Assembly: GCA_016081115.2 (NCBI GenBank)
Contig: CM071929.1
Location: forward strand, 4,092,001-4,156,000
Direction of reading: 5' to 3'
DNA: 64,000 bases
DNA from: Rehmannia glutinosa
Lineage: Eukaryota > Streptophyta > Magnoliopsida > Lamiales > Orobanchaceae
Of this stretch, positions 10,639-21,295 are shown piece by piece. A program made the position numbers and the translations under genes. The notes under the pieces were generated by a model, which did not search any database, had not been told where the DNA came from, and was given only the letters and a program-made list of their open reading frames with translations. The stretch's first letter is position 1; each line of letters opens with the position of its first letter.

Positions 10639-12300
10639 AGTGGTATCGAGCAATCTATGATTATGATTCTCAGACTTGGAAAAACAAAAGTTCCTTTTCA
10701 AATTTTTAAAATAAAATAGTCTAATAACATCCACCTCCATCATATCTCGCCTTTTCTTTTCAAGGTATGCAATTTATTATGTCATGTTATTCCATTCATT
10801 TATGAAGTATCATTTTATATTATCATGTTTTAGAAGTACATTTATCAATTCTTGTCATCATTTTTTTAAAATAAAAGCATTATTGTATTGAAGAAAATTC
10901 ATGACAAGTACATTTATTACCATATTTTTATATTAAAGAAATTTTATGATAAAACCGTATGGGCTTGATCACATGAAACTAGATGACCAAGACTTATTTG
11001 ATTAGGATTATTAGGAAGATGATTAGTTTGAGACCTTATGTTAACGAGAATGTGCTATTGGGGTTTATAGAAATTACCAGCAACTTTGAGGTGATGGTGT
11101 TGACTGTTGGTGCTCATGCCAATATTTTGATGATATTTGAGGGAGAAAAAAAAAAAACCCAAAAAGGCGAAACTTGAGGAAGATTCGGAGTATTATGAGA
11201 CTTAGTATCCTGAACTTCATAAATTGATTAATAAACTCATTATTATTGATGGAGATGAACAAAGTGAGATAAGTTATACATAGTAGAAGATGATAGGCTA
11301 ATCGACATTAGCCTTAAGTTAGTCTCTAATTATTATTATTTAGTTAACTTTTGATATATGAATTTTATTTTTAAGCATTAATTATGGTTGTCGGATAATT
11401 ATTATTATTAATAAGATTTTAATTTTTTTAGATTGCACGTCTTGATTTTGATTATGAGAAATGTCCGTAACTAAGTCGATATATGCAAAAAGATAATTCC
11501 TTGATTTTAGTCCTACGGTGTATTGATTAAGTTTTTACTAACCCTACGATACAAAGCTCAAGTCTAGGTTTGTTTTGATGGAGGCCTAGAAAGGACTTTA
11601 CTACAATCCAAGTTAAAGGACAAGTGATATAATTAGCCTCGTATAGAATTTGTGATAAGCTATTGCTATTCATTTTCATGTTTAATTAAGAGATTTGTCG
11701 CCAAAGCTTATAATGATTTATGTGTTGATGTAAGTTAGATTGTTATTGCTTAATTGGTCGACATTTGTGTTATAGACTTATTCCCAAATGAAGGTGATAA
11801 GGTTTACCCAGTTATAGCCTAACTCCTGATTATAATGCTTTTTTTTATTAATGTTTGAGTATATGGTTTACTCTATAAGGTTTGAGTTATTAAATATACC
11901 ATTTTTCCTATAAGGTTTAAGATATGGAACACAAGATTTTGCCCTATAAGATTTGAGTCATTGAATGTGAGATTTTCCCTTGAAGGATTTGAGTTATTTA
12001 AAGATAGGGTACTCCAGTGTATCTGAGTGAATGATTTTTTCTAATTACAGTTTGAGTATTTGGGCATATTGAAATATAAGGTTTTTTTCAATAAAGTTTG
12101 ATTATTGTAGTTGTGACTTGACAACCAATAAGGTTAGTTATTTGATGAAAATTTATCCTACTAAGGGTTAATGTAAACAAATTTGGATTTGAGATGATTT
12201 TCCCTAATGAGATTTGAACGTATGATTTCTGTAAATTACGTTTTGAGCATGTAAGGTTTCATTATTTAAGAGTTTGGTTGTATTGAATATAAGATTTACC
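10639..12300 (+). other. Gypsy-2 internal sequence, no recognisable coding domain
   Basis: Gag, protease and reverse transcriptase should lie here in a gypsy element. I find none. A frame at 10983-11177 has no domain. From 11840 the sequence becomes a diverged tandem repeat. The length (1.7 kb) is too short for the missing domains, so they were deleted rather than merely mutated. Confidence 0.6.
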
Positions 12301-12310
12301 CTAACTACGA
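11840..12310. repeat. Diverged tandem repeat inside Gypsy-2
   Basis: A word like 'ataaggtttgagttattgaa' followed by 'tataagattttccct' recurs eight or more times with substitutions and length changes, roughly every 45-60 bases (for example near 11873, 11915, 11955, 11985, 12080, 12185 and 12280). It lies between the PBS-proximal region and the integrase fragment. Confidence 0.55.
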
Positions 12311-12329
12311 TTTAAACCGTGAGACCAAT

Positions 12330-13325
12330 GGTGAGTGACTTGTTTGCTCACGGAGCAAAGAGCGATTGATAAGAGAGTTATTTTGGTGGCAAAGTATGAA
12401 AAAAGATATTGGAAGCTTTGTGGAAAATATTTGCCTTGTCGTGAAGTTAAAGTCGAACACCAAAGACCATCCGATTTACTCAAACCACTTGATCCGTAAT
12501 GGAAATGAGAGCACATAACTATGGATTTTGTGGTAGGACTTCTACCATCAATCAAGGAAAATAAGGTTATATGGGTTGTAGTAGACCGATTAACAAAATC
12601 AACATATTTCTTACCTACTAAGATGACGTTCGAAATGGAGTGATATGCACAAATTTACATTGAGGAAATAGTGAGACTTCATGGAGTTCCCGTGTCAATT
12701 ATTTCGATGGAGATACGCGTTGTACTTCTAAATTTTGGAAAAGTCTACAAAGTGCCTTGGGAGCAAAACTTAGATTTAGTACGGCTTATCACTCACAAAA
12801 GGATGGACAATCTAAGAGGACTATACAAATATTAGAAGATATGTTGAGAGCATGTGTGCTCGACTTAGGAAGTAATTGGGAAATATTATTACCCATAGTA
12901 GAATTCGCTTATAACAACTGTTAACAAGTGACTATTGGGATGACTCCATACGAGGCGTTGTATAGAAGACCACCATTATATTGGAACAAAATTGGTGAAA
13001 GAAAATTTTGCGCGCTGAATTAATCCGCAAATTGTTGAAAAGATAGCTATGGTACAAGATCGAATCAAGATGGCTTAAGATAGACAAAAGTCGATACTTG
13101 ATAGCCGGAGAAAGCATATATAATTTGATGAAGGAGAAAAATATATTTTTGAAAGTAGCTCTTATTAAAGGTGTTATTAGATTTGGTGAAAATGAAAAGT
13201 TGAAACCGAGATATATCGGACTATTTGAAATCCTTACACGAGTTGGAGATTTAGCTTATCGGCTAGAATTACCACCGAGTCTATCAAGTGTGCACAATAT
13301 TTTTCACGTCTTTATGCTAAGAAAG
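12330..13325 (+). pseudogene. Gypsy-2 integrase, broken frame
   Basis: The translated pieces match Ty3/gypsy integrase in order. A remnant zinc-binding region lies about 12420-12480. The catalytic core includes 'VVVDRLTKS' (about 12580), then 'ARLHGVPVS'-like and 'AYH..K.DGQS'-like blocks. The C-terminal part, 'RYIGLFEILTRVGDLAYRL' with 'SSVHNIFHVFMLRK', ends at 13324. The core Asp (before 'RLTKS') is visible; others are displaced by frame breaks. It is cut by insertion of Sire-B at 13326 and its tail resumes at 21018. Confidence 0.85.
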
Positions 13326-14783
13326 TGTTAGATATATGTTTTTATCATGATTTTGATGATTTTGTTTTTACACCAAAACAATGTTTTTATTTGTTGTCCA
13401 AATACTCCTAAATGATTTATAATGTTTATACTAAATTCTCGGAGTATTTCTTCAAAGGTATTTTCGATAAAAATTGGACAACACTTTTGATTATTTTGAG
13501 TTAATGAGTTTTTACATCAAAACTATATTTCAAATGTTGTCCAAATACTCCCGATTGTTTTAAAATGTTTTTACTATTTTTTCGAGTATTTCTTGAAGTT
13601 TATTTTCGATAAAAATTGGACAACACTTCGTCTCGAGTCGATCGGTCGCCCATAGGGCAACCCGTGCACTGAAGAAGAACGTTGAAACAGAAAAAATGAG
13701 ACTCGAAGGATTTTGATGCGGTCGACCGGTCGCCCAGGGGGGCCGTCGCCCTTTGGGGTCGACTGCTTGCTTGTGAACAATTTGTTCTGTTTTTCAAAAT
13801 GGAAGGGAGATCATTTGGGCATGTGGTCGACGGCCGGACTCCCCGTCGGCCAGGCCGCCTGTAAAATTGTGTTCTTACTTTCTAACGCTCTTGTTTGTGC
13901 ACGACCGGTCGCCCAAGGTTTTGACAAAGAAATTCCCCGACCGTTGTGCGTGGACCAACTTTCCTTAAATTGTGGGATTGATTTCTAACACTATATTCTT
14001 GATTTTAATTGTATTTTTCTCAGATTTTCAATCCCCAAGAGGAGCCTATACATGATCAATCATCTTCTATAATAGAGGAAGTATTGGAGCAACCAATACA
14101 ACAATTGAGATACAACACAACAAGATACATTCAAGCAAACACATTAGCTCTTCATTGTTATAATTCTTGTTATAATAGCCTAAGGTCTTTCACTTTCACA
14201 TCTTGAGGTCTAGGCTTTATTTCTTGATTACACTTGCACTCAAATTTGTATTATTCATTATCGAGTTGTAATCTTGAATTTGGGTTATCATTCAACACAA
14301 GATATCCTTGTGAGTGTTCTTGTGTACGAACACACTTGGATGATCTAGGTGATAGGTGCAAGAAGATTGTGGTGATCTTATTATTGAGGTGTTGAAGAAT
14401 TTGGTATTTTTCAAGGTTGAAGATTGGGTAATCTTCACAAGGTGCCGTTGGAGATTGTGGTCATCTTCAAGAGAGATTGTGGTAATCTCAAAGGTGATGT
14501 TGAAGAAGAGTGTGGTGCTCTTCAAAGTGATGTTGTAAGGTGTTGTATTAATTTTGGTAATTAATAAAATCGTTTTTCTTTTGAAATCCATCCCGAGATA
14601 TCTTTGGGGTGGTAGAGGATTAGGCCCTAGGTGGGTTGAACCTCTTTAAATCAACGCATGTTATTTACTTCCCGCACCTTCATTCTTATCTTGGCTTGTT
14701 TATTTCGAAAAAGAGGGTATAATCGAGAAAATGAAGATAATCTATTCACCCCCTCTAGATTATCGTAGCCGTTTGGACTTACA
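13326..14783 (+). repeat. Sire-B 5' LTR
   Basis: Starts TGTTAGATATATG, ends GGACTTACA. Contains a GC-rich island at about 13633-13930 with repeated palindromic motifs, and a row of hairpins at 14360-14523. It aligns with 19578-21012 over its length, with most differences clustered in the GC-rich island. Confidence 0.9.
14360..14523 (+). other. Hairpin array in Sire-B 5' LTR
   Basis: Counterpart of the six-hairpin row in the 3' LTR (20588-20752). Here hairpins 1, 2 and 4 carry mismatches, hairpin 3 has a shortened loop, hairpin 5 is perfect and hairpin 6 has a G-T pair. The order and spacing are the same. Confidence 0.75.
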
Positions 14784-14819
14784 AGTGGTATTAGAGCCAA
14801 ACTCTTTGGCAAGCTCATT

Positions 14820-16183
14820 CCACATCGCGAGTAAAGAAGAGGAACGATCACTCGGCTACGAATGAAGTCTACCTTACGGCGCTCACCACCAAGCCACCAC
14901 TATTTGATTCCAAAAATTTTACTCTTTGGAAAGAAAAAATGGAATGCTATCTACAAGGTGCGGGTTCGATATTTGGAACACGATCGTCAATAGAGAATCC
15001 ATTCCAATAATGAACATACTACACACCTCCAAAGGCCTCAAAGAGCTCAATGATGAAGAGAAGAAAATCATCTCCCTAAATGGTAAAGCTCTAAATATTT
15101 TGTATTGTTCACTTACCATTTTGAAATATGATCATATTGTAAGAATTAAATCGGCACATGAAGTATGAAGAAAATTAGAAGAAGCATATGCAAATGAAAG
15201 GAGTAACTCAAAAGCATCTACTTCTCAATTGGATACAACATCAAATCCAACAACATGGGATGAGCTTCCTACAACTTCTGACGACGATGAAAACGAACGT
15301 TGTCTTATGGGCTTCGAAGAAAACGAGGTAAGTTCTAAACCCTACTTCTTATGAAAATGAATTGAAAAATGATTATAGTGATTTGCTCAATGATTATGAT
15401 GAACTTCAAAATGAATTCCAAAGCTTGCTTGTTAAATACAAAAATTTGAAAAAGGAATTCAATATTTTGAATAATGATAAGGATAGCTTATTCACTTCTT
15501 ATGAATCTCTATCATGTTCTCACACCACCACACTTGATAAGGTTAGAAACCTTAAAAAAGAAAATAGTGCTCTTGTTGAGGATATTGATTGTATGAAAAA
15601 GGATTTATTAAAATTCAACTTGAGTACCAATAAAATGTCCAATATTGTTGATGTTCATAATTGTGATAGTTTGAAACTAGAACTTGATCATAAGCCAAAG
15701 TTGTCAATCATATGAAAAAGGATCAAGTCTCTATGCATATTGGTCATTATGCTCCTAGAATTACTACTTGTTTTTATTGTGGTAAAAAGGGTCATACGGT
15801 AAATACTTGTCGGGCTAGAAATAACTCTAATTATTATTGGAGACCTAAAAATCTCAAAGCTAATCCCAAAGGACCCAAACACTTAAGGGTACCACAAAAC
15901 AATGTCATATTAGGTACCCGACGAAATAATAATTAAGGAAAATTCATACCGTCAAGAAGACATCAAATGACCTTCTCATTTGATCAAAGGAGAAGACATC
16001 ACCACAATGAATTTTCAAGAGAAAAACACTATCAACAATGGGAAGGACATCATCCGTGGAAATGGAGCAATTGGAGAAGCTATCATCAACAATTTGATTT
16101 TCAAAGGGGAATATATCATCAACAACGGGAACATCACAACCCATGGAAATGGCGTAATTGGTAAACTGTATCTCCCTATTTAA
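14820..16183 (+). pseudogene. Sire-B gag
   Basis: The first part (about 14880-15230) reads as a copia-type Gag (DUF4219/UBN2): 'FTLWKEKMECYLQ', then 'KELNDEEKKIISLNGKAL', then 'EEAYANERS'. An open frame at 15362-15715 is strongly coiled-coil, rich in K, E, L and N. A separate frame at 15712-15936 contains a perfect CCHC knuckle, CFYCGKKGHTVNTC. The last piece (15967-16183) repeats W-, H- and N-rich stretches with duplicated 'HHPWKW'/'HNPWKW' blocks. Frames are split by stops or small indels. No protease or pol follows; after about 16.2 kb there is non-coding sequence. Confidence 0.8.
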
Positions 16184-16189
16184 ATATGC

Positions 16190-17026
16190 ATTGTATTTTG
16201 TTATTATGCATGTTTTTATTATGAAATGATTTTTCAATTTTTTTTGAAATGAGGTCTCATATACATGTGTGTTCTTAAAATCTTTTGAAAAAGAGACCTT
16301 GAATGATGTTTTTAAAACTCTTGTGCATTTAATATGACTATTGTGATTTATTATGGATTTTTATAGCATAAGCTTGTTTGTGATAATTCATATTGTTTTT
16401 ATCCTATACTTGTATCATATCGTTTTGTGCAAGATTTGTTTTAAGAAATTGTGTAGGACTTATATATTTTCATAATGGTTATTCATCGTTTGACAAGTAG
16501 TCCTTAAACTATCGAGTACGTTCACTCGTATTATTCCTAGAACTCGATGTTCTTCATGTCATAATCATGCACTTATTCTTCAAACTATTTCATTGCATTT
16601 TCTCTTAAGTGTTATTAAATGGATTTGCCGACTTTTTTAAAAAGGACACTTTTCGAAAACTTGTTTTAATCGAGTCTCTTAATTTTTATTGGCTCGTAAA
16701 AATTGGATATATTCCATATTTGCACATTTGCACGTTTTTAAAATGATTGGGGTTCAATTTGCATTTTTCAAGAAATTTTTCAAAAACCGGTACCCAGAAG
16801 AAAATCTGGCCGTCGGCCGATCGTCGATGACGTCGGCCGACCGGCCGACCGGTGAAATCGAATCAGGCGACCCATTTTTAAAACAGGGGATTGTTTTCAA
16901 ATTCATTTCCTTCTTTTAAACTTCGAACCCTAGCCCCAATTCTCTCCAAAATTTTCACAAAATCTCTCATTATCTCTCAAATTATTCCATCTTTGAGTTT
17001 ACATCACTCAAATTCATCTTGTTTTC
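16190..17026 (+). promoter_or_regulatory. Non-coding leader before Sire-B accessory ORF
   Basis: No coding signal. A GC-rich patch at about 16805-16855, made of 'gtcggccgac'-type words, repeats the motif of the LTR island. It is followed by a pyrimidine-rich stretch ('tctctcattatctctca', about 16960-16980) directly before the ATG at 17027, as in a plant 5' UTR. That it is a promoter plus leader is inference. Confidence 0.4.
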
Positions 17027-18400
17027 ATGGCACCCCATCAATTCACCGGACGAAATCCTCAAAAGAGGAGAAGGAAGCAAAGGGGAGAATCTTCTTCTAA
17101 CCCCAACAAGATGATGTTCCACAAAGAGATAATCGGAACGGGCTTACAGAAGAGGAGATTGTTGAATTGAGAGCCGGGATTTCAAAATCGAATATTCATT
17201 GGGACTCAAGTAAGTTGTCACTTGTTTCCAAGCTTCCCTATAGAGCTAATAGATTTTGATTTTCGAATAAACTTGCGGATGAGCATTATGAAAATATTGG
17301 ATTGAATGACAAGAAAATTACTTGCACTCGTATGGTTCGATTTTTAGCATTTCATGATGAATATCCGGATATTAGGGCTTACTTTGTAATTCAAGGTTGG
17401 GTATCATTATGGGATAATCCGTGTTTGCATTATGATGACGAGCTTATAAAACTTTTTTATGCAAATATATGGATTGTTGATGCTACGGAAGATAATCCTT
17501 TGGAACTTCACATATTCGTTAATGGTAGGCATTTTTCTTGGACATTGGCCGATATTTGTAATCATTTTAATGTGCCGAATGATGAAGTTATTAATGTAGA
17601 TTTCACTCATTGGGATAATGATCTTTTTGGTGTTTCACTAGATGAGGTGAAAACATTTCTAGGAGTGTTTCCTAAGTAACATTCTCAAAGAATGCCGAAT
17701 TATCGAATTGTGTCTATTATATGCTCATATTGTGTATGTGGTAAAGAAGTGAAACTTCCGAGTAATCTCAAACTTTTTCTTACCTATAAGATCATCCGAG
17801 GAGAAAGGGTAAATTATGCGGCTATATTTGTGTATTGTTTGACGGAATCAAGAAGGCTTACTAAAAAGAAATATACGTTGGGAAACTTGATTTGTCGACT
17901 ACTATACCTTTCGGGCTACCTGGAAAATGAGATGAATACTGAAATTCATCACAATGATTATGATAATGACAACATTCTACAAATGGTAAGAATGCAAAAA
18001 ACTTTACCACGGGTTCCCACTAAAGCCACTAGGGGACGTGCTCGAAATCCACAACAACCTCGGGATGACTTCTTTAATGACAATGAGGTTGAAAATATTG
18101 GAAGAGGAAATATCGAAAGGGAACAAGAAGATGGGGAAGAAGAGAATGTGGAGAATGAAGAGAGGACTATAATGAAGGAGATGAAAACAAGTCGGATGTT
18201 GAGGATTTAAGTCTCAAAGAGAGAATGGAAAAAGTGGAAAGAGAAACATTTAGAGATGTTGCATCTCTTAGAAAAGAGTCAGAAAAGTAAAGGAAGAAAA
18301 CGCAAAATTGAGGAGCAAAATGGAGAAATTTAAGAAATTCATCAAAGAGCTTCTCCCATGGCTTGCTTCTCTTCGGATGAGGATTGATGTCCCTACCCCG
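17027..18400 (+). pseudogene. Sire-B accessory ORF, plant-transposon-protein / envelope-like type
   Basis: The ATG at 17027 opens a frame with a basic patch, NPQKRRRKQRG, that could be a nuclear signal. After a frame slip the main part (about 17280-17679) has 'YPDIRAYFVIQGW', 'LIKLFYANI' and 'LHIFVNGRHFSWTLADICNH'. This pattern resembles the 'putative plant transposon protein' family (Transposase_32, PF20167), also annotated as envelope-like protein in SIRE elements. A stop at 17679, then 17692-18210 continues in a new segment ending in an acidic, E- and N-rich tail, and a further coiled-coil piece follows to about 18400. Assignment is by remembered family pattern; a profile search would settle it. 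Confidence 0.6.
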
Positions 18401-19563
18401 TGTTTACCTTTGTCTTTGCATATTTTACCTTGTCTTTATTGTATTGAAGTTTTATGAACTATCTTGTACAACTCTATTGCACTAATGAGAATTGCTTGTT
18501 TTTTTTTTAAAGGGATGTCTTAGCAAGAAACGCTAGTAGCTTTTGATTGTTGTGGTATTGGCCTTGATGGAGTATTTGATGGTAAAAATACTCTAATTTA
18601 TGCATTGTTTGATATTTTTGGTTGAAAGGTATGAAGTACTTGATGGTAAAAATGCATTTTTTTAATTCTTGTTTGATGGCATTTGTAATGCCTTAATCAT
18701 TTGCTTTGTTGGTTATCTCAATTGGGTTGAACCCTCGAGAATATGTCTCTTTATTGATATTGTTGGATAATATTGGTTGAATGGTGTGTTGTGAATATTT
18801 GTGATGATATATTGGCTTGGCAAATTTTTCAAAGGGCTATACATCTTCTTTTATACTTGATGCCCGCCAGCGCCAAGTGTTCGATAAAATGTTTCTAAGG
18901 AAAATTCATCACTTACATGACTCTCTCAAATTTTAAATGTCTTATATTTTTATAGCGATCATATTTTGCAACTAAAATGAGCTTTCAAAAAAATTCTTAC
19001 AAATCTTTTAATCAACTCTTCTATTTACTTTTGGAATTATAAGCTTCTATGATTCTATAGCTCAATAAATGCGCACTTTGATATGAATTTATGATGTTTC
19101 TATCGTGCTAACATTCTTTTTATGATTCCAAAGGGGAGAAACAGTTATAAGCTCATTAGCTCATAAAAGCTAAAATAAGCTCATAAAAGAAGCTATAAGC
19201 TATGGCTTCTAAAAGCCAAAAGTTGTAGAGCATACTTAGTCCATTTGTTGTATTATGAACTTATTGATATGTCTAATGATGTTTTGTTGTGAGGGGAGCT
19301 TATAAGCTCTTGATTATTAAGCTCTTTTGTAAAAGCTAAGCTTTTAGCTTTTTGGTTGATTGCCTCGTTATTATTCTTAATGTGCTTGTTGATAGGGGAG
19401 CATGTGCTAATATTTGGAAAATATTTACTTCCTTAGTTGGTTGCTATTTTATTGTGGAATTTTGGTCGTTTCTAAACGGTTAGATGTTGTTACCGGAAAA
19501 TCGTTTTTGTTTTCAAAGCTCGACCTCTTAATATTTCTAAAATTGTTTTGGTTTGTAATCATC
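18401..19563 (+). other. Sire-B 3' non-coding region
   Basis: AT-rich sequence between the accessory ORF and the polypurine tract. A stretch at about 19147-19215, and again near 19300-19350, is built from overlapping 'ataagctcat'/'aaaagcta' words and can form many small hairpins. No coding domain. Confidence 0.6.
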
Positions 19564-19577
19564 AAAAAGGGAGAGAT

Positions 19578-21012
19578 TGTTTGATATATGTTTTTATCAT
19601 GATTTTTATGATTTTGTTTTTACACCAAAACAATGATTTCATTTGTTGTCCAAATACTCAAATGATTTATAATGTTTATACTAAATTCTCGGAGTATTTC
19701 TTCAAAGGTATTTTTGATAAAAATTGGACAACACTTTTGATGATTTTGAGTTAATGAGTTTTTACATCAAAACTATATTTCAAATGTTGTCCAAACACTC
19801 CCGATTGTTTTAAAATATTTTACTATTTTTTCGGAGTATTTCTTGAAGTTTATTTTAGATAAAAATTGGACAACACTTCCTCTCGAGTCGGCCAGGTCGC
19901 CTCTATAGGCAACAACTGTACGAAGAAGAACGTTGAAACAGAAAAATGAGACTAAAGGATTTTGATGCGAGTCGACCCGATGCCGCCTGGGGTCGACCGG
20001 TGCCTGCTTGTGAACAATTTGTTCTGTTTTTCAAAATGGAAGGGAGACCGGCTGGGCATGTGGTCGATCGGTCGGACCCCGGCCGGCCGCCTGTAAAATT
20101 GTGTTCTTACTTTCTAACGTCTATTTGTGTGCGACCGTCGCCTAAGGTTTTGATGACAAATTAAATTTGTCAGTGAGACCAACTTTTCTTAAATTGTGGG
20201 ATTGATTTCTAACAGCTATATTCTTGATTTTAATTTTATTTTTGTGTAGATTTTCAATCCCCAAGAGGAGCCTATACATGATCAATCATCTTCTATAAAT
20301 AGAGGAAGTTTTGGAGCAACCAATACAACAATTGAGATACAACACAACAAGATACATTCAAGCAAACACATTAGCTCTTCATTGTTATAATTCTTGTTGT
20401 AATAGTCTAAGGTCTTTCACTTTCACATCTTGAGGTCTAGGCTTTATTTCTTGATTACACTTGCACTCAAATTTGTATTATTCATTATCGAGTTGTAATT
20501 TTGAATTTGGGTTATCATTCAACATAAGATATCCTTGTGAGTGTTCTTGTGGTAAGAACACACTTGGATGATCTAGGTGATAGGTGCAAGAAGATTGTGG
20601 TGATCTTCTTATTGAGGTGTTGAAGAATTTGGTATTCTTCAAGGTTGAAGATTGTAGTAATCTTCACAAGGTGCCGTTGGAGATTGTGGTAATCTTCAAG
20701 AGAGATTGTGGTAATCTCAAAGGTGATGTTGAAGAAGAGCGTGGTGCTCTTCAAGGTGATGTTGTAAGGTGTCATGTTAATTTTGGTAATTAATAAAATT
20801 GTTTTTCTTTTTGAAATCCATCCCGGAGATAATCTTGGGGTGGTAGAGGATTAGGCCTAGGTGGGTTGAACCTCTTTAAATCGACGCGTGTTATTTACTT
20901 CTCGCACCTTCATTCTTATCTTGGCTTGTTTGTTTTTGAAAAAGAGGGTATAATCGAGAAAATGGAGATAATCTATTCACCTTCCTCTAGATTATCGTAG
21001 CCGCTGGACTTA
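19578..21012 (+). repeat. Sire-B 3' LTR
   Basis: Begins TGTTTGATATATG after the polypurine tract and runs to GGACTTA at 21012. The terminal CA expected from the 5' LTR is missing. The GC-rich island (19880-20165) is shorter and more altered than in the 5' LTR. Confidence 0.85.
20588..20752 (+). other. Six tandem hairpins in Sire-B 3' LTR
   Basis: Six hairpins follow one another: 20588-20610 (stem AAGAAGAT), 20622-20640 (GAAGAAT), 20647-20665 (GAAGATT), 20679-20697 (GGAGATT with one G-T pair), 20702-20718 (GAGATT) and 20734-20752 (GAAGAGC). Loops are GTGGT in three, with TTGGT, GTAGT and TGTGGTG in the others. The stem sequences differ while both arms still pair, so both arms changed together. 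The array lies in the downstream third of the LTR, so it may be transcribed. Function unknown. Confidence 0.85.
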
Positions 21013-21017
21013 GAGAG

Positions 21018-21290
21018 TAATGCGTTCACGGTCAAGTCACATCATGAATCATAAGGATCGACAATCAACAATGACTCAACTTATGAGGAAATACCATAAG
21101 CTATTTAGGAACGCAAGATTCATCATTTGAGAAATAAAAATGTTGCCCTAATCAAAGTACAGTGGAGACGTCATGGCAGAAATGAAGCTACTTGAGAGCG
21201 TGAAGAGGAAATTGGTGTCAAGTACCCAAGTTTTTTTTCAATTCCAGGTAAGATATCGAATTTCGAAGACGAAATTATATTTAAGGAGAG
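21018..21290 (+). pseudogene. Gypsy-2 polyprotein tail resumed after Sire-B
   Basis: Directly after the Sire-B target duplication the gypsy C-terminal tail resumes: pieces readable as a short 'LRNKNVALIKVQWRRHG' block, then 'EATWERE'-like and 'KYPSFFS'-like blocks, ending at the polypurine tract. This is the normal continuation of the integrase tail cut at 13325, and it confirms the nested insertion. Confidence 0.8.
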
Positions 21291-21295
21291 GAGAA

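Larger units (their letters stand above)
13326..21012 (+). mobile_element. Sirevirus-like LTR element lacking pol (Sire-B)
   Basis: LTRs of about 1.45 kb at 13326-14783 and 19578-21012 flank 4.8 kb. The primer site TGGTATTAGAGCC is at 14786-14798 and the polypurine tract AAAAAGGGAGAGAT at 19564-19577. The 3' end 'atcatcaaaaagggagagat' before the LTR matches the same junction in Sire-D, a Sirevirus hallmark. Flanks GAAAG (13321-13325) and GAGAG (21013-21017) are a 5-bp duplication with one change; the 3' LTR seems to have lost its final CA. Inside are a Gag with a CCHC knuckle and an accessory ORF, but no protease, integrase or RT. It looks like a non-autonomous TR-GAG-type derivative. Confidence 0.85.

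Noticed and set aside
15967..16237. Histidine/tryptophan-rich frame as a possible metal-binding protein
   Set aside because: Overlapping frames at the Gag end; the H/W pattern comes from a short duplicated DNA block ('atcatcaac', 'ccatggaaatgg').
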